DNA of 64,000 nt from Seminavis robusta (Eukaryota > Bacillariophyta > Bacillariophyceae > Naviculales > Naviculaceae), in contig CAICTM010000036.1 in assembly GCA_903772945.1 (NCBI GenBank), forward strand, positions 62,001-126,000, in the 5' to 3' direction. The position numbers and the translations under genes are program-made. This document shows positions 34,201 through 46,200 of this stretch, piece by piece. The notes below the pieces were generated by a model. That model was given only the letters and a program-made list of their open reading frames with translations. It made no database searches and was not told the DNA's origin. Each line of letters starts with the position of its first letter. The first letter of the stretch is position 1.

Positions 34201-37200
34201 CCTGCTTGGTCATCACTTGGTGTAATAGAAGGTGATACAGAAGGCTCTTTGGATGGAATTCCACTTGGGCTGCTAGAGGGAAGCTTGGTGGGGACTCCAG
34301 TGGGGCCAGTACTTGGTTCAGCTGAGGGATATCTGGAGGTTGTCGGTTGGTGTCCTGCTTGGCTCATCACTTGGTGTAGTAGAAGGTGATGCAGAAGGTG
34401 TTTCTGATGGAATTCCACTTGGGCTGCTAGAGGGAAGCTTGGTAGGGACTCCAGTTGGGCCTCCACTGGGTTCAGCTGAAGGATATCTAGAAGGCTGGTC
34501 AGTTGGTGTCATGCTGGGTTCAGCACTTGGTGTAATAGAAGGTGTTGCTGATGGTGTCCCTGTTGGCACTTTGCTTGGACTACTTGATGGCGGCACTGAA
34601 GGCATCATAGATGGTGTTCCTGTGGGTACCTCGCTTGGGCTGCTGGATGGGGCCTTTTGGGACCCAGTTGGCCTCCACTGGTTCAGTGAGGATATCTAGA
34701 AGGCTGGTCCGATGGTGTGATACTAGGTTTGTTGCTTGGTGTGCAGATGGCATCATAGATGGTGTTCCTGTGGGTACTTCGCTTGGGCTGCTAGAGGGAA
34801 GCTTGGTAGGGACTCCAGTTGGACCGGCACTGGGTTCAGCTGAAGGATATCTAGAAGGCTGGTCAGATGGTGTGCTACTTGGTTCATCACTTGGTGTTAG
34901 AGAAGGCCTTGCAGATGGTGTTCCGGATGGCACTCTGCTGGGGCTGCTAGATGGAACCTTTGTTGGAACTACAGTTGGACCCACACTGGGCTCAGATGAG
35001 GGATATCTGGAAGGTTGGTCGGTTGGTGTCCTGCTTGGCTCATCACTTGGTGTAATAGAAGGTGATAAAGGCTCTCTGGATGGGATTTCGCTTGGGCTGC
35101 TAGAGGGAAGCTTGGTGGGTACTCCAGTTGGGCCGGCGCTGGGTTCAGCTGATGGATACCGAGTAGGCTGGTCAGAAGGCACAGTACTTGGTTGATCACT
35201 GGGGGTTGAAGAAGGCTTTGCAGATGGTGTTCCTGATGGAACTCCACTTGGGCTGCTAGAAGGGGCCTTTGTTGGAATTCCAGTTGGGCCTGCACTGGGT
35301 TCAGTCGACGGATATCTTGAAGGGTGATCGGTTGGTGTCCTGCTTGGTTCAGAGCTTGGCATTGCCGAGGGTGTTGCTGATGGAGATATTGATGGATGAC
35401 CAGTGGGATTCGTACTTGGGACGATTGATGGACTTCTGCTTGGAGACAATGATGGTGGAAGACTCGGTACACCAGTGGGTTCCTTTGTTGGGTTTCCAGT
35501 TGGTCCAGAACTTGGTGCTGCCGAGGGCGTGATACTTGGAGCTTTCGTTGGAAGACTAGAGGGGGGCGAGCTAGGTGCTTCTGAGGGTGGGATACTGGGA
35601 GTTTTGGTTGGATGACCAGTCGGGGTCGAACTTGGAGCAAACGAGGGAGTAGCACTTGGACTTGGTGTTGGTGGAAGACTGGGTACATTTGTTGGAACTT
35701 TGGTAGGAATTCCCGTTGGCCCAGAGCTTGGAGCTGCGGAAGGAATTGTGCTTGGCATTTGCGTTGGATTCTTACTGGGAGCAATGCTTGGTGTTGTTGT
35801 GGGAGTGCCACTGGGTAGATCACTTGGAGCTGCAGATGGAACAGAAGAAGGAGGCGTGGTGGGGTTGCTTGTAGGTCCCTCACTCGGCGCTTCAGATGGA
35901 ACCTTGGACGGCTGTTCAGTAGGTTGTTGACTAGGTTGACTGGAAGGATTGCTCGTTGGATTTCCAGAAGGCATTCGACTTGGCTCGGCTGATGGCGCCT
36001 TTGTTGGTGGCATGGTTGGGTCACTCGATGGAGTATCACTGGGTGCACCTGATGGAATTGATGTTGGCATGTTCGAAGGGGTTTCGCTTGGGCTCTTTGA
36101 GGGAACCTTTGTTGGAATTCCTGTTGGACCATCACTTGGTTGGGAAGAAGGATACCTAGAGGGCTGCTCAGTGGGCGATCTGCTTGGCTCATCACTGGGT
36201 GATTCAGAAGGCATTTCAGACGGCCTTTTTGTGGGGACTTGAGTTGGACTACTGGATGGGACCTTGGTAGGAACTTCTGTTGGGCCTTCACTGGGTTCGA
36301 CTGAGGGGTATCTAGATGGCTGGTCAGTTGGTCCACTGCTTGGTTCACGGCTGGGAGGTATCGAAGGCACCTGGGAAGGTTTTTCAGTTGGGACCTTGGT
36401 AGGACTATCAGATGGGACCTTGGAAGGAACCCCTGTGGGACCTTCACTCGGTGAGCTAGAGGGAGTGAGACTTGGAACCATCGTTGGGTCACGTGAAGGA
36501 GTCTCACTGGGCACACCAGAAGGAACTGAAGTGGGACTTTGTGAAGGTGTTTCACTGGGAATACCCGAGGGAGCTATTGATGGAACACTGGTAGGACCAG
36601 CACTTGGTTGAGAAGAAGGATACCTAGAGGGTTGGTCAGTTGGTGTCCTGCTTGGTTGAGAACTTGGGATCTCAGAAGGCATGACTGATGGTTTTGCAGA
36701 AGGTACTTTGCTTGGACTACGGGATGGGGCCCTGGAAGGTACTCCTGTAGGACCTTCACTTGGTTGAGCTGAAGGATATCTGGAAGGCTGGTCTGTTGGT
36801 CTGCTGCTAGGTTCAGCACTGGGTAATTCAGAGGGTATGATTGAAGGTTTGCCAGAAGGGACCTTGCTTGGACTACTGGATGGAACCATGGTTGGAACTC
36901 GTGTGGGGCCTACACTGGGGGCACTGGAGGGAGCACGGCTTGGAGCCATTGTCGGGTCACTTGAAGGACTCTCGCTGGGTTTTCCAGAGGGAATTGTTGT
37001 GGGGCTGTCTGAAGGTGTCTCACTTGGAGTGTGTGTTGGCTCTCGAGATGGCACACTCGTAGGACCTTCACTTGGTTGAGTGAAGGATACTAGAAGGCTG
37101 GTCAGTTGGTCTGCTGCTCGGTACATCACTGGGTGTCTCAGAAGGAAGTATTGAAGGTTTTTCACTAGGGACTTTGGTTGGAGAACTGGATGGGACCTTT

Positions 37201-40200
37201 GTTGGAACTCCTGTAGGACCAGAACTTGGTTGAACAGAAGGATATCTGGAAGGCTGATCAGTTGGTGTCCTGCTTGGTTCAGAACTTGGCTTCTCAGAAG
37301 GCATGATGGAAGGTTTTCCGGAAGGGACCTTGCTTGGACTGCTGGATGGGACCATTGTTGGAACTTCAGTAGGACCTTCACTTGGGGTGTTGGATGGGAC
37401 ACGACTTGGAGCCATTGTTGGGTCACTCGAGGGGGTCTCACTGGGTGCACCAGAAGGCACTGATGTGGGGGTGTTTGAAGGGGTTTCACTTGGAGAAGGT
37501 GTGGGTTCCCTTGATGGGACGCTTGTGGGTCCAGAACTGGGTTGATCTGAAGGATATCTGGATGGCTGGTCGTTGGTCTGTTGCTTGGTTCATCACTAGG
37601 CGTTCAGAAGGCACTTCAGAGGGTTTTTCTGAAGGACCATGCTTGGACTTCTTGATGGCACTCTGGTGGGAACAACTGTTGGGCCTTCACTGGGTTCCAC
37701 GGAGGGGTACCTAGAGGGCTGCTCGGTTGGCCTGCTGCTCGGTTCATCACTGGGAGGTTCAGATGGCACCTGGGACGGTTTTTCTGAAGGTACCTGGCTT
37801 GGACTAATGGATGGGATCATTGTTGGGTCCCTAGAGGGAGTCTCACTGGGTGCACCTGAAGGAATTGATGTGGGGGTGTCTGAAGGGGGTTCACTGGGAA
37901 TATTTGTGGGAGGCTTCGTTGGCACACTTGTAGGTTCAGAGCTTGGTTCCTTGAAGGATATCTAGAAGGCTGGTTAGTTGGCTGGATGCTGGGTTCGTCA
38001 CTAGGAGGCTCGGATGGTGTTTCAGAAGGTTTGTTTGTGGGTACCTTGGTTGGACTACTGGATGGGATCTTGGTAGGAACTTCTGTAGGGCCTTCACTGG
38101 GTTCAACTGAAGGGTATCTAGATGGCTGGTCGGTTGGTCTGTTGCTTGGTTCATCACTAGGTGGTTCAGAAGGCACTTCAGAGGGTTTTTCTGAAGGGAC
38201 TGTGCTTGGACTTCTTGATGGCACTTTGGTGGGAACAACTGTTGGGCCTTCACTGGGTTCCACGGAGGGGAACCTAGAGGGCTGATCGGTTGGCCTGCTG
38301 CTTGGTTCATCACTGGGAGGTTCAGATGGCATCTGGGACGGTTTTTCTGAAGGTACCTGGCTTGGACTAATCGATGGGATCATTGTTGGGTCTCTAGAGG
38401 GAGTCTCACTGGGTGCACCTGAGGGAATTGATGTGGGGGTGTCTGAAGGGGATTCACTAGGAATATTTGTGGGAGGCTTTGTTGGCACACTTGTAGGTTC
38501 AGAGCTTGGTTCCCTTGAAGGATATCTAGAAGGCTGGTTAGTTGGCTGGATGCTGGGTTCATCACTAGGAGGCTCGGATGGTGTTTCAGAAGGTTTGTTT
38601 GTGGGTACCTTGGTTGGACTACTGGATGGGATCTTGGTAGGAACTTCTGTAGGGCCTTCACTGGGTTCAACTGAAGGGTATCTAGATGGCTGGTCGGTTG
38701 GTCTGTTGCTTGGTTCATCACTTGGTGGTTCAGAAGGCACTTCAGAGGGTTTTTCTGAAGGGACTGCTTGGACTTCTTGATGGCACTTTGGTGGGAACAA
38801 CTGTTGGGCCTTCACTGGGTTCCATGGAGGGGTACCTCGAGGGCTGATCGGTTGGCCTGCTGCTTGGTTCATCACTGGGAGGTTCAGATGGCACCTGGGA
38901 CGGTTTTTCTGAAGGTACCTGGCTTGGACTAATGATGGATCATTGTTGGGTCCCTAGAGGGAGTCTCACTGGGCACCTGAAGGAATTGATGGGGGGTGTC
39001 TGAAGGGGGTTCACTGGGAATATTTGTGGGAGGCTTCGTTGGCACACTTGTAGGACCTACGCTGGGTGGGACAGAAGGGAACAGTGAGGGTGGAGTTGTT
39101 GGGATCACACTTGGTTCATCACTGGGGGATTCTGAAGGTCGAGTGGTTGTGGGAGGCTGTGTTGGCACTCTGGTTGGAATGGTTGAAGGGCTTTCAGAGG
39201 GTGGCTTTGTAGGGACAGTTGTGGGCTCTTCACTTGGGCTTTCAGAAGGTACTCTTGAAGGTGGTACACTTGGAACCTTTGTTGGTGGTCTTGTTGGTAC
39301 ACCAGTTGGCCTTGTACTTGGAATGTCAGAAGGGGATATGGAAGGTGGCACTGATGGATCTGATGAAGGTGGGGTGGTTGGCTCCACCGTGGGGTCATTT
39401 GATGGCTCTGCACTGGGATGGCCGGTTGGTACAACAGATGGCTCTGTAGTAGGCATCTGGCTGGGGTGGCCAGAAGAGGGTGTGTTACTAGGCGATTCCG
39501 ATGGATCTGATGAAGGTGGGGTGGTTGGCTCAACCGTTGGATCATTCGATGGCCCCGCACTTGGGCGATCTGTTGGTACAACTGATGGTTCTGTTGTTGG
39601 CATCTGGCTAGGATGGCCAGAAGAAGGCGTGCTGCTAGGCGAAATCGATGGATGTGATGTGGGGGGACTAGATGGTGGCATTGTTGGATCACTTGTGGGG
39701 GTTTCACTTGGTGGCTCAGAGGGTGGAGAGGAAGGTGGTGCAGATGGGACATTGGATGGTGAAATGCTTGGATGAAGTGTTGGTATCCAAGAAGGTGGAG
39801 TGGATGGAGGGACTGATGGTGACCTAGATGGAGGTGGAGTCGGATCAGTAGTGGGGATTTCACTAGGGGTTTCACTTGGGCTGGGTGTTGGTGGCGAAGA
39901 GGGAACAGGAGAAGGAACATCTGAGGGCACATCAGAGGGACTTTCTGATGGTCTTGGCGTTGGAATTCCCGTTGGTGTATAGCTTGGGTGGTCTGAAGGC
40001 GGAACAGAGGGCACTGTTGAGGGTGATTCTGAGGGAGGTGTTGTTGGTGGTTCTGATGGCCAATCAGAGGGGCTAGGCGTAGGAACAGTCGATGGTGTCT
40101 CCGAAGGAATTGGGGTGGGATCAGTTGTTGGTATCTCACTGGGTGTCTCACTTGGGCTAGGGGTGGGTGGCATCGTAGGTGGTGTACTGGGTGGAGAGGA

Positions 40201-43200
40201 TGGTATATCAGATGGTGGTGATGAAGGATCAGGTGTTGGTGGGGACGATGGAGGAGTTGATGGTGTCTCAGATGGGTTTGGTGTGGGATTGTATTGGTGG
40301 CGATGAGGAGGATTGATGGTTCTTTCTGATGGGTTAGGTGTGGGACTGGTGATGGGCGTACTGGAATATCACTTGGTGGGCTGAAGGAAGGTGATGGAAA
40401 AAGAAGAGTTTCACTTGGGCCTCACTGGGTTAGGTGTTGGTGTGTGGGAATAGGAAGGAACACTAGAGGAACAACAGAGGGAGTCTCTGATGGACTTGGT
40501 GTTGGAGTGTAGATGGTTTCTCACTGGGGGTCTCACTAGGAATGTGGGGGTGGGTAGTTGGTGTTGCTAGTGAGATGATGGATAGAATGTGGAGTGATGG
40601 TGGGTGGTGGGGGATGGAGGGGTTGATGGGTCTCTGATGGGTTTGGTGTTGGCATTGTTGTTGGGGGGGTACTGGAATATCGCTTGGTGGTCTTGAAGGA
40701 ACAGGTGATGGAACATAAGATGGTGTATCACTGGGGGTTACTGGGGTTGGTGTTGGTGGTGTGGTGGGAAAGGAGAAGGAACACTAGAAGGAACCAAGAA
40801 GGAGTCTCTGATGGACTTGGTGTTGGCAGTGTTGATGGTGTTTCACTGGGGGTCTCACTAGGATTGGGTGGGTGGGAAGTAGGTGGTTACTCGGGGGAGA
40901 TGATGGCATATTGGATGGGGGATGAGGAGGGGTTGATGGTGTTTCTGATGGGTTAGGTGTGGGGACTGGTGATGGCGGGTACTGGGAATATCACTTGGTG
41001 GGCTTGAAGGAACAGGTGATGGAACAGAAGAGGGTGTGCACTGGGGGTCTCACTGGGGTTAGTTGGGTGGGTGGGAATAGGAGAAGGAACACTAGAGGAA
41101 CAACAGAGGGTCTGATGGACTTGGTGTTGGAAGTGTGGATGGTTTCTCACTGGGGTCTCACTAGGATATGGGGTGGGTGGTGTAGTTGGTGGTTGCTAGG
41201 TGGAGATGATGGGATATAGGTGTAAGCGAGGGTGGGGTTGATGGTGGGAGGATGAGCGTTGATGGGTTCTGATGGGTTTGGTGTTGGCATTGGTGTTGGA
41301 GGGGTGCTGGGAACATCACTTGGTGTGAGGGAATTGGTGAGGATCGTTGTGGGACTCACTGGTACCTCCTGGGTGGTGTTGGTTGTGTGGTGGGAATAGG
41401 AGAAGGAACCTGATGGAACATAAGAGGGTGTCTCGGAAGGACTTGGTGTGGAAGGTTGGGGCTTCATGGGGTCTCACTAGGATTTGGGGTGGGTGGATTG
41501 TAGGTGGTCTGCTAGGGGGAGATGATGGGATGTGGATGGTTGTGCTGAGAGGGGTGGATGGTGGAGGAGGATGGAGGGTGGATGGGGTCTCTGATGGATT
41601 TGGTGTTGGGATGGTGTTGGTGGTCGCTGGGAACATAACTGGGTGGCTAGAGGGAATCGGTGATGGAACATCACTGGGTTGATTTGAGGAATGGTGATGG
41701 AACCGTTGTGGGTGTGTCACTTGGTAGCTCACTTGGACTTGGTGTGGGTACATTAGAAGGGATATCTGAGGGTACATTTGATGGGGGCTCACTGGGGCTA
41801 GGTGTTGGTGGTGTGGTGGGAATAGGAGAAGGAACACTAGAAGGAACAACAGAGGGGTCTCTGATGGACTTGGGTTGGAATGTAGATGGTTTCTCACTGG
41901 GGTCTCACTAGGATATGGGGTGGGTGTGTAGTTGGTGGTTTGCTTGGTGGAGATGGCACATAAGATGGGGCACTGATGGTTGGTGATGGTGGAGATGATG
42001 GAGGAGTAGAAGGGTTTCTGAGGGGTTTGGTGTTGGGATGGAGTTGGGAGAGTACTGGGAACATACTTGGTGGCTTGAGGAAGAGGTGATGGTCGTTGGA
42101 ATCTCACTTGGTACCTCACTAGGGCTGGGTGTTGGTATATAAGAGGGGACATCCGAGGGTATTCACTGGGACCTCACTTGGGTTGGGTGTGGTGTGTGGT
42201 TGGAATTGGAGAGGAACACTTGAGGGCACCTCAGAGGGTGTCCAAGAAGGACTTGGCGTCGGAACCGTTGAGGGCGTGTCACTAGGAGTCTCACTAGGAA
42301 TTGGAGTTGGTGGGACAGTGGGTGGCTACTTGGGAGTGATGGGTATCAGATGGTTGTACTGAAGGTGGTGTTGGTGGGACGATGGAGGTTGATGGGTCTC
42401 TGATGGTTGGGTGTGGGATGGAGTGGGAGTACGGGAACATCACTTGGCGGCCTTGAGGAATTGGTGATGGATCGGTTGTGGGAATCTCACTTGGACCTCA
42501 CTAGGGCTGGGTGTTGGTATATAAGAGGGGACATCGAGGGTATTTCACTGGACCTCACTGGTGGTGTTGGTGGTGTTGAATTGGAGAGGGACATTTGAGG
42601 CACCTCAGACGGTGTTTCAGAAGGACTTGGTGTCGGAACGTTGAGGGCGTGTCACTTGGAGTCTCACTAGGAATTGGAGTTGGTGGGACAGTAGGTGGCT
42701 ACTTGGTGGAGTTGAAGGTGTTTCAGAGGGTGGGTTTGAAGGTGGGTTGTGGGTGTGATGACGAGGGAATGAGGACTCTCTGATGGGTCAGGTAGGGATT
42801 GGATTGGTGGGGATGAGGGGGGGTTGATGGTGTTTCTGAGGGTCAGGGGTGGGGACTGGTGATGGGGGGTACTGGGAATATCACTTGGCTTGGTTGAGGG
42901 AACCTCGCTGGGCTAGGTGTGGGCCACCAAGATGGAGTATCAGATGGAATTGTGGAAGAGATCACTGGGGTGGTGTTGGTGTGTGGTGGAATTGGCGAAG
43001 GAACATAGAAGGAACAACAGAAGGAGTCTCTGATGACTTGGTGTGGCAATGTTGATGTGGTGTCTCCTGGGTGTCTACTTGGATTTGGGGTGGGTGGGTT
43101 GTAGGTGGTCTGCTAGGTGGCGATGAGGGCTCTTCAGATGGTGGTGTTGATTTGGTGTTGGCGGTGAAGAGGGAGGGATTGATGGGGTTTCTGATGGGTG

Positions 43201-46200
43201 GGGTTGGGACTGGAGAAGGTGGGGTACGGGAACATCACTTGGTGGGCTTGAGGAAGGTGAGGATCGTTGTGGGACTCACTTGGGTTACTTGGGCTTGTGT
43301 TGGAGGAGTAGTGGGAGTATCAGAGGGGATTTCTGATGGACGTTCACTGGGATGGGGTTGGTTGGGTTGTAGGTGGAATCGAAGGAAACGTCGAAGGCTC
43401 TTCTGAGGGAGTTTCTGATGGATTGGAGTTGCAAAGTTGAGGGTGGCTCTGATGGGATAGGGGTTGGATCAGTTGTTGGTATCTCTGAAGGAGTCTCACT
43501 TGGGCTTGGAGTGGGAGGTGTTGAAGGGGTCTCTGATGGGATTGGTGTTGGTGGGCTGGATGGAGTTTCTGATGGGATTGGGGTTGGCTTTCCAGTAGGA
43601 GGCTCACTTGGTGGTGAGGAGGGTGGCTCACTGGGAATATCAGATGGGTTCGGGGTAGGATGAACTGATGGTGGCATCGAGGGGTCACTTGTGGGATCTT
43701 CACTGGGTACATCACTGGGTGGCAATGAGGGAGGTGATGAAGGTGTGCTGCTTGGGTGATCAGAAGACGGTGTGCTGCTGGGTGGTATAGAAGGGTGTGG
43801 AGTTGGGGGTTCCGATGGTGGTATAGATGGAACATATGAAGGTGGAATGGATGGGATTGGGCTTGGAGGGATGCTTGGGTGAGGAGTTGGTATCCATGAT
43901 GGGGGACTGGATGGACTGACCGATGGTGGCCTAGATGGAGGTACAGTGGGATCAGTGGTTGGGATTTCACTTGGGATTTCACTCGGAGGCTCACTAGGTG
44001 GCTGTGATGGGACAGGTGTGGGCACAACTGTAGGGGGTTCTGAAGGTTGAACTGAGGGTACCGTGGAGGGTGTTTCCGAAGGGGGTGTGGTTGGTGGCAC
44101 TGTTGGCCACTCAGATGGGATGGGCGAAGGAAAAGTTGATGGTGTCTCCGAAGGAATTGGGGTGGGATCAGTTGTTGGTATCTCGCTGGGTGTCTCACTT
44201 GGGCTGGGGGTTGGGGGAGTGCTTGGGAACTCAGAAGGCAACTCAGAAGGATTGGGAGTGGGTGGTGTGGTGGGGATTGGTGATGGAGGTATTGATGGTG
44301 TCTCAGAGGGGACAGGTGTGGGAACTACTGATGGTGTTTCCGATGGAGAAGGTGTTGGCGGCGTTGTAGGAATAGGAGAAGGAACACTCGAGGGAACTTC
44401 AGAGGGGGTTTCTGATGGACTTGGAGTTGGCACAGTTGAAGGTTTCTCACTGGGGGTCTCACTAGGATAAGGGGTGGGTGGTGAGGTTGGTGGTTTGCTT
44501 GGTGGAGATGATGGAATCTCCGATGGAGGTGCTGAAGGATGAGTTGTTGGTGGTGATGATGGAGGCACTGATGGGGACTCTGATGGGATTGGAGTAGGGC
44601 GAGTACTGGGATTTTCGCTAGGTGGGATCGAAGGAACAGGTGAGGGAATGGGTGACGGGACAGTTGTTGGAGTCTCGCTTGGCACCTCACTCGGACTGGG
44701 AGTGGGTACATTTGAGGGGGCATCCGAGGGAATCTCACTGGGGACCTCGCTTGGGTTGGGTGTTGGTGGTGTGGTTGGAATTGGAGAAGGAACACTTGAG
44801 GGCACCTCAGAAGGTGTTTCCGATGGACTTGGTGTAGGAAGTGTTGAGGGTGTGTCACTCGGAGTCTCACTAGGAACTGGAGTTGGTGGGACTGTGGGTG
44901 GACTACTTGGGGGGGATGATGGTGTATCAGATGGTGGCACTGAAGGATCAGGTGTTGGTGGGGACGATGGAGGAGTCGATGGTGTTACTGATGGGTTTGG
45001 TGTAGGGAGCGGAGTTGGTGGGGATGAGGGAGGGATTGATGGCGTTTCTGAAGGGTCAGGGGTTGGGACTGGTGATGGCAGGGTACTGGGAACATCACTT
45101 GGTGGGCTTGAGGGAACTGGTGATGGATCAGTTGTAGGGGTCTCACTTGGCACTTCACTTGGGCTTGGTGTTGGAGGAGTGGTGGGGACAGGAGAAGGTA
45201 CATTTGAGGGCACATATGAGGGTTTCTCCGAAGGACTTGGTGTTGGAAGAGTTGATGGTGTCGCACTTGGGGTCTCACTAGGATATGGTGTGGGTGGGAT
45301 GGTAGGTGGTTCACTCGGGTTAGTCGATGGCACATCTGATGGTGTTATTGATGGCGGGGTTGATGGTTTTGAGGATGGAGGAGTTGAAGGTGTCTCTGAT
45401 GGGTTTGGTGTCGGGACTGGAGTTGGGAGAGTACTGGGAACATCACTTGGTGTCCTTGAGGGAATTGGTGACGGGACAGTTGTGGGAGTCTCACTTGGCA
45501 CCTCACTGGGGCTGGGAGTGGGTATATAAGAGGGGACATCCGAGGGAATCTCACTGGGAACCTCACTTGGGTTTGGTGTTGGTGGTGTGGTTGGAATTGG
45601 AGAAGGAACACTTGAGGGCACCTCAGAGGGTATTTCAGAAGGACTGGGTGTCGGAATCGTTGAGGGTGTGTCACTTGGAGTCTCACTAGGAATTGGAGTT
45701 GGTGGGACTGTGGGTGGTCTGCTTGGTGGAGATGATGGTGTATCCGAAGGTGGCACTGAAGGATCAGGTGTTGGTGGCAATGATGGATGAGTTGATGGTG
45801 TTTCTGACGGGTCAGGCGTCGGGACTGGAGTTGGGAGAGTACTGGGAACATCACTTGGTGGCGTTGAGGGAATTGGTGAAGGGACAGTTGTGGGAGTCTC
45901 GCTTGGCATCTCACTGGGACTGGGAGTGGGCAAATAAGAGGGGACATCGGAGGGAATCTCACTGGGGACCTCACTTGGGTTGGGTGTTGGTGGTGTGGTT
46001 GGAATTGGAGAAGGAACAGTTGAGGAGCAACCTCAGAGGGTGTTCAGAAGGACTGGGGTCGGAATGTTGAGGTGGTCACTTGGAGTCTCACTAGGAATTG
46101 GAGTTGGTGGGACTGTGGGTGGTCTACTTGGTGGAGATGATGGTGTTTCAGAGGGTGGGTTTGAAGGTGGGGTTGTGGGTGGTGAGGATGGAGGAGTTGA

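Noticed and set aside
39105-40151. Minus-strand ORFs rich in H, Q and L (for example L-H-P-L-H-L-L-G-Y-Q)
   Set aside because: They are the PTS repeats read one base out of phase, and they open and close exactly where the tetrad frame shifts.
44648-45529. Long + strand ORFs of G-V-S-L-G-L-G-V-G repeats throughout 25-64 kb
   Set aside because: They are the exact antisense of the P-S tetrad code; the complement of CCN-TCN codons lacks stops. The VWD domains at the C-terminus fix the coding strand as -.
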